From NCBI RefSeq assembly GCF_002575655.3, contig NC_053040.3:353529267-353593266 (forward strand): 64,000 nucleotides of DNA, read 5' to 3'. This document shows positions 36,316 through 49,569 of this stretch, one piece after another. The position numbers and the translations under genes are program-made. The notes beneath the pieces are model-generated. The model was given only the letters and a program-made list of their open reading frames with translations, was not told the origin of the DNA and ran no database searches. This stretch comes from Aegilops tauschii subsp. strangulata (Eukaryota; Streptophyta; Magnoliopsida; Poales; Poaceae). How positions within the stretch are numbered: the first letter of the stretch is position 1; the number at the start of each line of letters is the position of its first letter.

Positions 36316-37896
36316 GGCAGAGAGGGTCAGGATGGAGAGCAGCAAGAGGAATGGATGGCCTGGCGGCGGGCAGAGGGGGGAAGAGGGTGTGGCTAGGGTT
36401 TCGAGACCCCGTCCTGCTTAAATAGCCGGAGCCTGGCCTCGGGCTACGAGCCAGAGCAGCGTCACCGGAGGAGACGCCCGTCGGACCCTTGGGTTTCCGG
36501 AGCGATGCCATGTGGCGTTCACACCCGAATACAAGGAGACACCCGTCGAAACGTTGGGTTTCCGCAATTAACGCACAAACGTGACTCCACGTAAAACACA
36601 AGCATGCCTCCCTGAGCATCTTGACCGTGCCACTCCTGGTGATAGATCAACGGATGCATTTGGAACACAAAGAGACACGAAGGTGACCTCTGACCTGAAA
36701 CACTGACACACTTGACGGTTCGGCAACAGTTCGTGCATTTGAGTTAAAATCTTAAAAAAACAATTGTAACACGGACAGTCGCCCGATTCTATTAGGTTTC
36801 CGTAATAATCGCACAATCGTGACTCCTGGTAAGAATAAACCATACCTCTTCCGTGTCTCTCCACCGACTCATTCTGAATACAATTAGAAAACTTCTGTGC
36901 GTGACTCTATGTAATTAGAAAACCTTTGAGGGCTGTATGCCCGTGCTTGTGGACCTTGACACTGAAACACAGATAGCCACGAATGTTGACGCCTTTTTCG
37001 AATAACATACTATGGACTGCACATCCGTGCTTTTAAATACAAGGAAATAAGCTTTTTAAAACAGCGTCTCTCATATAGGCCATTCCGTGCCTCACAGAGT
37101 AAACGCCCGTGGCTGTGCGTAAGACAAAGGTTAGCATGACTCTATGTAATACCACCGACCATGCCTTTGAGCGCTTCATGCCCGTGCCTGTGACAATTGT
37201 GACCCCGCGTAAAATGCAAGCATGCCTCTCTGGGCCTCCATACCGTGCCTCTCCTGGTGATAGAGTCAACGGAATCATTTGGAACACAAAGAGACACGAA
37301 CATAGACACGAACTATTCTACATGCCTGTGTGGCATGTAGAACAGTGCGTTACAATGCCGAAGGTAGGACCGTGTGTCTGGTATGTGACAAGCCGTGCCT
37401 CTGCCACGCTTCATTGGTTTTGTCCGTGAGCGTTTCAGTAGAATCATCTGCAAAGCAGAGGCACGGCCTTGAATCTTCTAGTGACTTAATTGTCAACGTG
37501 CCCGTGGAAAATTTTGCTGCTCGCAGAGGCAAGATGACAGTAGAACCGTGCTTCCGGCGTCAAACAGATTCTTCTATTGAATGTGTGCCGTAAATAATTA
37601 AAACACGGACGGGCACGCCCGTGCCTGGTCTGCGTCTTCAACCGTGCATCTCGTACCTTGAAAGCCGTGGCTCTATTTAATGTTTCAAGCAGCCACCTAC
37701 CTTTTACTTGTTACGAGTAGTATTTAACCCGGACCCTCCCGTCAAAAGAAAAAAGAGGTAATTAATCTGGACCCATCCACTCCCCGTCATGGGTATTTAA
37801 GTCATTTCGTGGATTGACAGGTTGTAATCCATTTCTCCAGATCCACCTCAGTGAGCACTGGTAGTGGGCGGCGCCACCCCAGCAACGGAGGCGGAG
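36316..37896. repeat. Array region before the F-box gene
   Basis: 36316-36550 is upstream sequence of the coiled-coil copies. About 36550-37720 is again rich in CCGTGCCTCTCC and CGCCCGTGCCTGTGA words, with a GGCACG-CC-CGTGCC inverted repeat at about 37612-37625. 37730-37896 is the presumed leader of the F-box gene. Parts of 37320-37720 resemble 34150-34520 and 54050-54160. Confidence 0.55.
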
Positions 37897-38074
37897 ATGG
37901 AAAGCGCTGCTCGTAGCATCAAGAGGTCGAGAGTGGCGCCACCGGCGACGCCGCCTTCTGGTGGTGTGCTGGTCGTCAGAGGGGATGGAAGCGGCGACCG
38001 TGCTCCCTCTCGATCCGAGGAGGAAGAAGAGGGATGTCGTGCGGACTGCATCAGCGATCTCGCCAACGGCGTCC

Positions 38075-39475
38075 TGATAACCCACAAGTATAAGGGATCA
38101 CAACAGTTTTCTAGGGTAGAGTATTCAACCCAAATTTATTGATTCGACACAAGGGGAGCCAAAGAATATTCTCAAGTATTAGCAACTGAGTTGCCAATTC
38201 AGCCACACCTGGATAACTTAATATCCGCAGCAAAATATTTAGTAGCAAAGTGGTATGATAGTAATGGTAACAGTGGCAAAGGTAACAGTAGCAGTATTGT
38301 AGTGATTGTAACAGTAGCAACGGTAAAGTAACTAAGCAAAGAGCATTATGTGAAAAGCTCATAGGCATTGGATCGGTGATGGAGAATTATGCCGGATGCG
38401 GTTCATCATGTAATAGTCATAACATAGGGTGACACAGAACTAGCTCCAATTCATCAATGTAATGTAGGCATGTATTCCGAATATAGTCATACGTGCTTAT
38501 GGAAAGGAACTTGCATGACATCTTTTGTCCTACCCTCCCGTGGCAGCGGGTTCCTAGCGGAAACTAAGGGATATTAAGGCCTCCTTTTAATAGAGTATCG
38601 GACCAAAGCATTAACACATAGTGAATACATGGACTCCTCAAACTACGGTCATCACCGGGAGTGGTCCCGATTATTGTCACTTCGGGGTTGCCGGATCATA
38701 ACACATAGTAGGTGACTAATGACTTGCAAGATAGGATTAAGAACTCACATATATTCATGAAAACATAATAGGTTCAGATCTGAAATCATGGCACTTGGGC
38801 CCCAGTGACAAGCATTAAGCATAGCAAAGTCATAGCAACATCAATATCAGAACATAGTGGATACTAGGGATCAAACCCTAACAAGACTAACTCGATTACA
38901 TGATAAATCTCATCCAACCCATCACCGTGCAGCAAGCCTACGATGAAATTACTCACGCACGGCGGTGAGCATCATGAAATTGGCGATGGAGGATGGTTGA
39001 TGATGACGATGGCGACGGATTCCCCTCTCCGGAGCCCCGAACGGACTCCAGATCAGCCCTCCCCAGAGAGTTTAGGGCTTGGCGGCGGCTCCGTATCGTA
39101 AAACGCGATGAATCCTTCTCTGATTTTTTTCTCCCCGAACACGAATATATGGAGTTGGAGTTGAGGTCGGTGGAGCTCTAGGGGGCCCACGAGGCAGGGG
39201 GCGCGCCCAGGGGGGCAGGCGCACCTCCCACCCTCGTGGACAGGGTGTGGGCCCCCTGGCCTTGATTCTTTCGCCAGTATTTTTATATTTTCCAAAAATA
39301 ATCTCCGTGAAGTTTTAGGTCATTCCGAGAACTTTTGTTTCTGCACAAAGATAACACCATGGCAATTCTGCTGAAAACAGCGTCAGTCCGGGTTAGTTCC
39401 ATTCAAATCATGCAAGTTAGAGTCCAAAACAAGGGAAAAAGTGTTTGGAAAAGTAGATACGTTGGAGACGTATCA
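38075..39475 (-). repeat. 3' LTR of the gypsy element (left)
   Basis: 1401 bases; ends AGATACGTTGGAGACGTATCA-like, then the polypurine tract complement. Scattered differences from the right LTR include a few indels (for example near 39120 versus 47285), so the insertion is not brand new. Confidence 0.9.
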
Positions 39476-41509
39476 ACTCCCCCAAGCTTAAACCTTTGCT
39501 TGTCCTCAAGCAATTCAGTTGATAAACTGAAAGTGATAAAGAAAAACTTTGACAAACTCTGTTTGCTCTTGTTGTTGTAAATATGTAAAGCCAGCATTCA
39601 AGTTTTCAACAAAGATTATAACTAACCATATTCACAATAACACTTAGGTCTCATGTTTACTCATATCAATGGCATAATCAACTAGCGAGCAATATAATAA
39701 ATCTCGGATGACAACACTTTCTCAAAACAATCATGATATGATATAACATGATGGTATCTCGCTAGCCCTTTCTGAGACCGCAAAACATAAATGCAGAGCA
39801 CCTTTAAAGGTCAAGGACTGACTAGACATTATAATTCATGGTAAAAGAGATCCAGTCATAGTCATACCCAATATAAATTAATAGTAATGGATGCAAATGA
39901 CAGCCGTGCTCTCCAGCTAGTGCTTTTTAATAAGAGGATGATGACTCAACATAAAACTAAATAGATAGGCCCTTCGCAGAGGGAAGCAGGGATTTGTAGA
40001 GGTGCCAGAGCTCGACTTTGAAATAGAGATAAATAATATTTTGAGTGGTATACTTTCATTGTCAGCATAACAACCAAGAGATGGCGATATCTTCCATGCT
40101 ACACACATTATAGGCGATTCCCAAACAAAATGGTAAAGTTTATATTCCCCCTCCACCAACAAGCATCAATCCATGGCTTGCTCAAAACAACGAGTGCCTC
40201 CAACTAACAACAGTCCCGGGGGAGTTTTGTTTGCAATTATTTCGATTTGGTTTGCTTAAAGCATGGGACTGGGCATCCCGGTGACCAGCCATTTTCTCAT
40301 GAGTGAGGAGCGGAGTCCACTCCTCTTGAGAATAACCCGCCTAACATGGAAGATACAGACAGCCCTAGTTGATACATGAGCTGTTCGAGTATACAAAACA
40401 GAATTTCATTTTAAGGTTTGGAGTTTGGCACATACAAATTTACTTGGAACGGCAGGTAGATACCGCATATAGGAAGATATGGTGGACTCATATGGAATAA
40501 CTTTGGGGTTTAAGGGATTGGATGCACAAGCTGTATTCCTGCTTAGTACAAGTGAAGGCTAGCGAAAGACTGGGAAGCGACCAACTAGAGAGCGACAACA
40601 GTCATGAATTAAAATTAATGAACATTGAGTGCAAGCATGAGTAGGATATAATCCACCATGAACATAAATATCATAGAGGCTATGCTGATTTTGTTTCAAC
40701 TACATGCGTGAACATGTGCCAAGCCAAGCCACTCAAATCATTCAAAGGAGGCCACCCTATCATACCACATCACAACCATTTTAATAGCATGTTGGCACAC
40801 AAGATAAACCATTATAAACTCCTAGCTAATTAAGCATGGCATAAGCAACTATAATCTCTAATTGTCATTGCAAACATGTTTATTCATAATAGGCTGAATC
40901 AGGAACGATGAACTAATCATGTTTACAAAAACAAGAGAGGCCGAGTTCATACCAGCTTCTCTCATCTCAATCGGTCCATCATATATCGTCATAATTACCT
41001 TTCACTTGCACGGCCGAATGATGTGAATAATAATAATAGTGCACGTGCATTGGACTAAGCTGGAATCTGCAGGCATTCAATAAACAGGAGAAGACAAGGC
41101 AATATGGGCTCTTGGTTAAATCAACAATAATGCATATAAGAGCCACTTTAACAATTTCATCATGGTGTTCTCCTATCGACCCCAAAGAAAAGAAAAGAAA
41201 TAAAACTATTTACATGGGAAAGCTCCCAACAAACGAAAGAAGAACAGGAAATATTTTTGGGTTTTCTTTTTAATTACTACCACTACAGCAAGAAAGTAAA
41301 CTAGCTAAAAGCTACTACTATTTGTTTTTAGTTTTTCGTAAAGTTTTTCAAACACACAAGAAGAAAGCATAAAAAGGAAAATAAGCTAGCATGAATAGTA
41401 CAATGAAAAAGTATGAACACCGACAGCTAGCAATGAGTGTGTGAACATAAATGTAATGTCGGTGAGAAATACGTACTCCCCCAAGCTTAGGCTTTTGGCC
41501 TAAGTTGGT
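39476..41509 (-). other. 3' noncoding part of the gypsy element
   Basis: AT-rich sequence between the polypurine tract and the third reading frame. No frame longer than about 80 codons and no recognisable domain; reverse transcriptase motifs were looked for and not seen. Confidence 0.7.
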
Positions 41510-42604
41510 CTATGGCCACGGCTGGCCTGGCGGATATCCGAAGTTATAGTTGGGGTCGTACTGAGATGAAGCCTCGGATTGCCACTGGTTGACAATCACC
41601 TCCGGATCCCACTGGTAATCAGACTGTCGTGGAGGATCAAATTGTGGTTCCGGCTCTGGCTCTGTAGCTGATGTAGGGTTCCGGTAGGCATTGATGGCCG
41701 CCAGCGGAACGAGATACTTGCCTGCAGATAAGTCAAACAAGGAAGGAGCTGGCAAGGTAATAGTCTCAGGGTGATTTTTATCAAATAACAGTCTATACTT
41801 AAGCGCCTTTTCCCTATTCTTAACAACAAAATCATGCGCTACCATACTCTTATAGTCTAGAAAAACAGGAGGCAGCAATTTTTCTTCTTTCTCATAATGC
41901 CTAATAAGTATGTTATAGTATGCAGCGAGGTGCGAGGCGAAGATGCCTCCCAAGATGGGGCCCTTAGTACGGTTAAGGTTTAACCACTTTGCAACAATAG
42001 TGCCCATACTAAATGTCTCATCACGAAACAAGGCATGACACAAAATAACAATATCAGGGGCACTCAGGTTTCCACAGTTTCCGCGACCAATTAAGCACCT
42101 ACTAGCAAATATAGCAAAGTAACGTAGAACAGGAAAGTGTATGCTAGTGATTCGTGCGTCGGAAACCTTCCTCGTTTCCCCTACAGCAATTGTATCAATA
42201 AACCCCTCCACATCATCACGATGTGGTTCCTCTATGATGCCCGAAAAGGGAAACTTGCAAACCTCACAAAATTCACGAAGGGTCATCTCCTTATACTCAT
42301 CATATAAATAAAAATCCACCGTAGGTGGTGACCTCCTAGAATGGAAATGAAAATTTTGCACAAAGATATTGGTAAGTAAGAAATACTGTTCGTGTTGGTC
42401 GCGGAGGAAGTCGGTGAGGCCTGCATTCTCAGCCAACTCATAAAAATCATCATAAATCCCGGCTGATCTCAAGAAATCATCACAAGGCCATTCACATGGA
42501 CGAACTTCCGCGGGGCGAGGGAGATTATATTTGGGCCTCTCCTCTTCTTCACTTTGCTTATCCTTCGAGCTTCAGCTCGAAGAGTCCCTCAAAAATCTCT
42601 TCAT
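41510..42604 (-). pseudogene. Accessory ORF of the Athila-like element, unknown function
   Basis: Starts at ATG 42604-42602 and is interrupted after 10 codons by TGA 42574-42572, then open to 41510 (354 further codons). A downstream in-frame Met (42472) would give 320 residues. The middle is a globular, Leu/Phe-rich region (YDEYKEMTLREFCEVCKFPF, PVLRYFAIFASRCL), and the tail is Pro/Gln/Ser-rich ending in PPGQPWP. I recognise it as the extra reading frame downstream of gag-pro in Triticeae Athila-type elements, with no assigned biochemical function. Confidence 0.65.
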
Positions 42605-43387
42605 CATTTTCTAAAAATTTCTGAAATTTTTAGTAACTTCAAATAAAGTGAACCAAGCTCAACAAAACTGATAGCAACTACTCCTACAAGTGCCTAGAGA
42701 CTATATCATGGATTAGGACTACTTGGGACCAAACAAATTTGACATGCAAGCTCAAGAACCTGGTCACCTAAGCAGCAAAAATTTGCAATGAATAAAGCAC
42801 TAGAACAAAAACTAATTGGACCATTGGAGGAGTCACATACCGAAGAACAATCCCCCAAAGCAGTTTTGTGAGTGGAGCTTTGAGCAAGGAGATCGAAAAT
42901 CACAACAAAATGAGCTAGAACTCGTGCTTGAGCTGGTTGGTGATTTTTTTGGGAGGAAGAAGGAGTGTGTGGGTGCAGGAATAAGTGGAGGGGAGCCACC
43001 ATGGGCCCATGAGGTAGGGGGGCGCGCCTAGGGGGGTGGGCGCGCCCTGGACCCTTGTGTCTAGGTGCTTTCTCCCCTGCTGTGTTCTTAGTGCCAGATA
43101 TTCTCAAATATTCCAGAAAAAATCATATTTAAATTTCAGGGCATTTGGAGAACTTTTATTTTCGGGGTATTTTTATATTGCACGGATAAATCAGAAAACA
43201 GACAGAAAAATACTATTTTTACTTTATTTCAACTAAATAACAAAAAGTAAAGGAAGGGTACAGAGAGTTGTGCTTTCTAACTTCATCCATCTCATGCTCA
43301 TCAAAAGGAATCCGCTAACAAGGTTGATCAGGTCTTGTTAACAAACTCATTCCGAATTGCATGAAACCGGAGAATTTTCGAATAGCA
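42605..43387 (-). other. Noncoding gap between accessory ORF and gag-pro
   Basis: Holds a GGCGCGCC-rich patch (about 43020-43050) like that found in the LTRs and an AT-rich remainder. No gene or conserved motif supported. Confidence 0.5.
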
Positions 43388-46163
43388 CTAAGTTACCTCA
43401 ACGGGGATATGCACGTCCCCAATAATAAGAATATCATATCTCTTTTTGACAGTAGGAAGAGGAAATTCAAAACCTCCAAATATAATCGATGGAATTTTTC
43501 CAACGGAGTTTATACTGCGAACTTGAGGTTGTTTCCTCGGAAAGTGTACCGTATGCTCATTCCCATTAACATGAAAAGTGACATTGCCTTTGTTGCAATC
43601 AATAACAGCCCCTGCAGTATTCAAAAAGGGTCTTCCAAGAATAATAGACATACTATCGTCCTCGGGAATATCAAGAATAACAAAGTCTGTTAAAATAGTA
43701 ACGTTTGCAACCACAACAGGCACATCCTCACAAATGCCGACATGTATAGCAGTTGATTTATAGGCCATTTGCAGAGATATTTCAGTAGGTGTCAACTTAT
43801 TCAAATCCAGTCTACGATATAGAGAGAGAGGCATAACACTAACACCGGCTCCAAGATCACATAAAGCAGTTTTAACATAGTTTCTTTTAATGGAGCATGG
43901 TATAGTGGGTACTCCTGGATCTCCTAGTTTCTTAGGTATTCCACCCTTAAAAGTGTAATTAGCAAGCATGGTGGAAATCTCAGCTTCCGGTATCTTTCTT
44001 TTATTAGTAACAATTTCTTTCATATACTTAGCATAAGGATTCATTTTGAGCATATCAGTTAATCGCATACGCAAAAAGATAGGTCTAATCATTTCAGCAA
44101 AGCGCTCAAAATCCTCATCATCCTTTTTCTTGGATGGTTTGGGAGGAAAAGGCATGGGTTTCTGAACCCATGGTTCCCTTTCTTTACCGTGCTTCCTAGC
44201 AATGAAGTCTCTCTTATCATAACGTTGATTCTTAGATTGTGGGTTATGAAGATCAACAGCAGGTTCAATTTCTACATCATTATCATTGCTAGGTTGAGCA
44301 TCATCATGAACATCATCATTAACATTATCACTAGGTTCATGTTCATTACCAGATTGTGTTTCAGCATCAGAAATAGAAATATCGTTGGGATTCTCAGGTG
44401 TGTCAGCAATAGGTTCACTAGAAGCATGCAAAGTCCTATCATTTTTATTTTTCTTGCTTTTAGAAGGACTAGGTGTATCAACATTATTTCTCTGAGAATC
44501 CTGCTCAATTCTCTTAGGGTGGCCTTCAGGATACAAAGGTTCCTAAGTCACTTTACCTCCCCTAGTTGCAACTCTAACAGCAAAGTCATTATTCTTACTA
44601 TTCAATTCATTGAGCAAATCATTCTGAGCTTTAAGTACTTGCTCTACTTGAGTGGTAACCATAGAAGCAAGTTTACTAATGAGTTTATGTTCACCTTTAA
44701 CTCTAGACATATAACCACTCAAGTGTTCAATCATATAAGCATTGTGTTTCAACTGTCTACCAACATAAGCATTGAAGTTTTCTTGTTTGACAATAAAATT
44801 ATCAAACTCATCTAAGCATTGGCTAGCGGACTTATAACAAGGAATATCACCTTCATCAAATCTATAGAGAGAATTTACCTTTACTACCTGTGTCGGGTTA
44901 TCAAGACCATGTGTTTCTTCAATAGGTGATGAATCAAGACCATGTATTTCTTCAACAGGAGGTAAATTCTTAACATCATCAGCTTTTATACCTTTTTCCT
45001 TCATAGATTTCTTTGCCTCTTGCATATCTTCAGGACTGAGAAATAGAACACCCCTTTTCTTCAGAGTTGGCTTAGGAGTTGGTTCAGGAAGTGTCCAATT
45101 ATTTTCATTTGTCAGCATATTATTCAATTGAATTTGAGCTTGATCGACAGTTCTTTCCCTGAAAACACAACCAGCACAACTATCCAGGTGGTCTCTGGAA
45201 GCATCGGTTAGTCCATTATAAAAGATATCAAGTATTTCATTTTTTCTCGAGAGGATGATCAGGCAAAGCATTAAGTAACTGGAGAAGCCTCCCCCAAGCT
45301 TGTGGGAGACTCTCTTCTTCAATTTGCACAAAATTATATATTTCCCTTAAAGCAGCTTGTTTCTTATGAGCAGGGAAATATTTAGCAGAGAAGTAATAAT
45401 TCATATCCTGGGGACTACGCACACAACCAGGATCAAGTGAATTAAACCATATCTTAGCATCACCCTTTAATGAGAACGGGAAGATTTTAAGGATATAATA
45501 GTAGCGAGTTTTCTCATCATTAGTGAACAGGGTGGCTATATCATTTACTTTAGTAAGATGTGCCACAACAGTTTCAGATTCATAGCCATAGAAAGGATCA
45601 GATTCAACCAAGGTAATTATATCAAGGTCGACAGAGAATTCATAATCCTTATCAGTAACAAAGATAGGTGAAGTAGCATAAGCAGGATCATATTTCATTC
45701 TAGCATTCAGAGATTTTTGTTTCAGCTTAGCTAATAATTTCTTAAGATCACTCCTATCATTGCAAGCAAGAAAGTCTCTAGCAGTTTCTTCATCCATAAC
45801 ATAGCCCTCAGGCACAACAGGTAATTCATATCTAGGGGGAGAATCTTCGTCATCACTTTCATCAATATGATCAGTTTCAATAATTTCATTCTCTCTAGCC
45901 CTAGCAAGTTGTTCATCCAGAAATTCACCTAGTGGCACAGTAGTATCAAGCATAGAAGTAGTCTCATCATAAGTATCATGCATAGCAGAAGTGGCATCAT
46001 CAATAACATGCGACATATCAGAATTAATAGCAGAAGCAGGTTTAGGCATCGCAAGCTTACTCAAAACAGAAGGTGAATCAAGTGTAGAGCTAGATGGCAG
46101 TTCCTTACCTCCCCTCGTAGTTGAGGGATAAATTTTAGTTTTCTCGTCTTTCAAGTTCTTCAT
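43388..46163 (-). pseudogene. Athila-type gag-protease polyprotein, broken
   Basis: Reads right to left from 46163. The Gag part is acidic at first and then has the retrotransposon gag region (LKGDAKIWFNSLDPG, YYFSAKYFPAHKK). A frame change at an A-run (about 45243-45250) moves to the next frame (ILDIFYNGLTDASRDHLDSC). TAG at 44545-44543 interrupts this frame, which continues to 43388 with an aspartic protease (CDLGAGVSVMP, ILGRPFL); the usual D-S/T-G is D-L-G here. No zinc knuckle was noticed and no reverse transcriptase follows. One frameshift and one stop make it non-functional. Confidence 0.85.
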
Positions 46164-46241
46164 AGTGACCAGAAGATATAAATCCCAAGTGACTCAAAGA
46201 ATAGAGCTATGCTCCCCGGCAACGGCACCAGAAAATAGTCT
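46164..46241 (-). other. Leader and primer binding site of the gypsy element
   Basis: On the minus strand the 5' LTR is followed by a short AT spacer and then TGGTGCCGTTGCCGGGGA, the primer-site sequence typical of this Triticeae gypsy group. The priming tRNA was not assigned. The leader is very short. Confidence 0.65.
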
Positions 46242-47641
46242 TGATAACCCACAAGTATAGGGGATCGCAACAGTTTTCGAGGGTAGAGTATTCAACCCAA
46301 ATTTATTGATTCGACACAAGGAGAGCCAAAGAATATTCTCAAGTATTAGCAACTTAGTTGTCAATTCAGACACACCTGGATAACTTAATATCTGCAGCAA
46401 AATAGTTAGTAGCAAAGTGGTATGATAGTAACGGTAACAGTGGCAAAGGTAACAGTAGCAGTATTGTAGTGATTGTAACAGTAGCAACGGTAAAGTAACT
46501 AAGCAAAGAGCAATATGTGAAAAGCTCGTAGGCATTGGATCGGTGATGAAGAATTATGCCGGATGCGGTTCATCATGTAACAGTCATAACATAGGGTGAC
46601 ACAGAACTAGCTCCAATTCATCAATGTAATGTAGGCATGTATTCTGAATATAGTCATACGTGCTTATGGAAAAGAACTTGCATGACATATTTTGTCCTAC
46701 CCTCCCGTGGCAGCGGGGTCCTAGCGGAAACTAAGGGATATTAAGGCCTCCTTTTAATAGAGTACCAGACCAAAGCATTAACACATAGTGAATACATGGA
46801 CTCCTCAAACTACGATCATCACCGGGAGTGGTCCCGATTATTGTCACTTCGGGGTTGCCGGATCATAACACATAGTAGGTGACTAATGACTTGCAAGATA
46901 GGATCAAGAACTCACATATATTCATGAAAACATAATAGGTTCAGATCTGAAATCATGGCACTCGGGCCCTAGTGACAAGCATTAAGCATAGCAAAGTCAT
47001 AGCAACATCAATCTCAGAACATAGTTGATACTAGGGATCAAACCCTAACAAAACTAACTTGATTACATGATAAATCTCATCCAAGCCATCACCGTGCAGC
47101 AAGCCTACGATGAAATTACTCACGCACGGCGGTGAGCATCATGAAATTGGCGATGGAGGATGGTTGATGATGACGATGGTGATGGATTCCCCTCTCCGGA
47201 GCCCCGAACAGACTCCAGATCAGCCCTCCCCATAGAGTTTAGGGCTTGGCGGCGGCTCCGTGTCGTAAAATGCGATGAATCCTTCTCTCTGATTTTTTTC
47301 TCCCCGAACACGAATATATGGAGTTGGAGTTGAGGTCGGTGGAGCTCCAGGGGGCCCACAAGGTAGTGGGGCACGCCCAGGGGGGCAGGTGCGCCTCCCA
47401 CCCTCGTGGACAGGGTGTGGGACCCCTAGCCTTGATTCTTTCGCCAGTATTTTTTATGTTTTCCAAAAATACGTGAAGTTTTAGGTCATTCCAAGAACTT
47501 TTGTTTCTGCACAAAGATAACACCATGGCAATTCAGCTAAAAACAGCGTCAGTCTGGGTTAGTTCCATTCAAATCATGCAAGTTAGAGTCCAAAACAAGG
47601 GCAAAAGTGTTTGGAAAAGTAGATACATTGGAGACGTATCA
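46242..47641 (-). repeat. 5' LTR of the gypsy element (right)
   Basis: 1400 bases, near-identical to 38075-39475. Followed on the right by the CGTCC target-site copy and the continuation of the F-box exon. Confidence 0.9.
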
Positions 47642-49569
47642 CGTCCTAGGTGAGATCATCTCTCGTCTTCCCATCAAGGATGGCATCCGTACTCGAATCC
47701 CCGCACGTCGTTGGCGTCCTTTGTGGCCCATCGCTCCTCTGAATCTCGACTGCCACGAGATCTCTGTGTCTTGTCTTTTTAACGATGGAGAAAAAGTTCA
47801 TATCGAGACCATATCTCATCTGTCCGCCTTCACCAAGGAGCGCGTTCGCAAATGCTATTCCAGAACTCGGCTCTATCGAAATCCTGTCTCTGATGTTGTT
47901 AGTCTTCCGGAATCCATTCTGTCCGGCCATGCTGGCTTTGTTAGCTGCCTCTCTATCCCGGCGTGCTACCTACAGTGCAGACCCTCCTCCGTTGATGCCT
48001 GGCTCCGATCCTGGAAGCTGAACAATATCCAGGTTCTTGAGTTCTACTACCTCTTCCCAAGATTTCTGAGGTAAGAGGTAACAGTACTGGATCTATGCAC
48101 TTCATCTACGCCCTCGGCACCGAAGTCCGTGTTTCGGTTTTCCTCCTCTCTCCACACTCTCGCCTTTGCTCTTTGCCAAATACCGGACAATTACGTTGGG
48201 ATGCTTAAGCTACCACTGGTGAACAGACTCTCGCTTGTGGAAGTTGATATATCAGACGCCTCGCTGCAAAGCATAATCCACTCTAGTTGCCCTGCACTTG
48301 AGTCTCTCCTGCTTGTTTGCAGTAGAGGAGGTCGTCGCGTTACAATAAACTCGTCTAACCTTGTAAGCATTGGCATTTGTTGTCCACACAGAGAACTCAT
48401 TATTGACGATGCCCCTTCGCTTCGACGGTTGATTGTTGATTGTCTGGTCGACGACTGTTCGATAACCATTGTCACTGCACCTAAACTGGAGGCGTTGGGT
48501 GAATTCGTGTTCGTGTCTCCCTCGACGTGTCTTGAGGTACTGCCTTTCCTTCATACTGGAACAAAGCTGCACTTGTTCCGATGTTTGTTCTATTAATTTG
48601 ATGGTGTATGTTCTATTCTTCATGCAGAGTCAGGACTTGGAGTTAACCGGTGTCTCTGCGTCTGAACCGTATCCATGTCGTCTCACGTGTCTTGAGGTAT
48701 TGAGTTTTCACGATACTTCCAGCTTCACTTTGTTTGTGAGGAAACAAGTTTTATTTCATCCAACCTTTATTTCTATTAGTTTTGTGATCCATCTTTTGTT
48801 ATTTTTCATCAAGGGTTTGAAGGCAGTCAGTCTAACAACAATGCGTCAATCTGTCAAGACCTTGCTTATCTACATGTATTATAAGGTGGACATTGTCGTT
48901 GAATTGCTGCAATGCTTTCCAAAACTGGAGAACTTGTTTGTCGAGGTGATGATCTTCAGAAATGTGCATACTGTAGTACTCGTTCCTTTTCCAAATGCTT
49001 GTCTTAATTTTGACTGAAATTGATGCACCCGTATCTACATATGATTTATTGTTGGATACATCCATATATAGACAAGTCTATGTCTAACTTCTTGTTACGG
49101 AGGTGGTAGAACTAATTGTTTCATTTGGTTTTTTGATTGTCTGTATCTCTTTTTATAGATGCTAAGTATTTTCAACCTATCATTTATATTTTAGGGATCG
49201 TTGATTTTTCATGGTGAAAAAAACAAATGGCGTCGTAAGTACCGGCAGTTTCTCAAACATCACGATGTTTGTCTGAAGACAGTATCGCTGGAAGATTATG
49301 TTCGCTCCGGGAGTTACGCTGAATTTGTGATGATCTTTGTTCTTAGTGCAAAGGATCTGGAGACCATCACCATTAAGTTTACCTCCCCTCCCGTAGAGTT
49401 CACGGGAGTATTTGACGAAAAGCAACAAAGGTTTCTAGAGTGGCATAGAAGGGCTTCTAAACGTGCACGTCTTAGATTATCATCAAGTTGCAGCCATGTG
49501 TGTCCGCATTTAAGAAAGAGGAGTGTTGAATACCTGGATTTGATGGTTCCGTTCAGGTGTGGATGCTGA

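Larger units (their letters stand above)
38075..47641 (-). mobile_element. Athila-lineage Ty3-gypsy element (Sabrina-like group), non-autonomous
   Basis: 9567 bases, flanked by CGTCC (38070-38074 and 47642-47646). LTRs are about 1400 bases, TGATAACCCACAAG to GGAGACGTATCA in plus orientation. The element reads on the minus strand: a purine tract complementary to ACTCCCCCAAGC lies at 39475-39487 next to the left (3') LTR, and gag lies near the right (5') LTR. Gag and protease are recognisable, but no reverse transcriptase or integrase. It must depend on a partner element. Confidence 0.88.
37897..49569 (+). pseudogene. F-box/LRR/FBD protein gene split by a gypsy insertion
   Basis: Exons: 37897-38074 continuing at 47647-48536, then 48628-48696, 48814-48945 and 49195-49569. 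All are phase 0 once the element and one TSD copy are discounted, about 547 codons. The N-terminus is Ser/Glu-rich; the F-box follows (DCISDLANGVL then [11 protein letters not shown]), then an LRR-like region (LPLVNRLSLVEVDI, CPALESLLL) and a C-terminal FBD domain (LKTVSLEDYV, AKDLETITIKF). F-box proteins recruit substrates to SCF ubiquitin ligases; the target is unknown. The insertion lies within the F-box, and an in-frame TAA stands at 48072-48074. Exon 48628-48696 ends in the same CGTGTCTTGAG before GT as the exon before it, suggesting a local duplication. The start was chosen at 37897 by comparison with the fragment at 51057. Confidence 0.85.

Noticed and set aside
39476..41509. Possible reverse transcriptase/integrase of the gypsy element
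   Set aside because: No YxDD-type or integrase motifs on the minus strand; only short frames.
43361..44815. Plus-strand frames of 110-208 codons over gag-pro
   Set aside because: Antisense shadows of the gypsy polyprotein, rich in Ile and Asn from its AT-rich codons.
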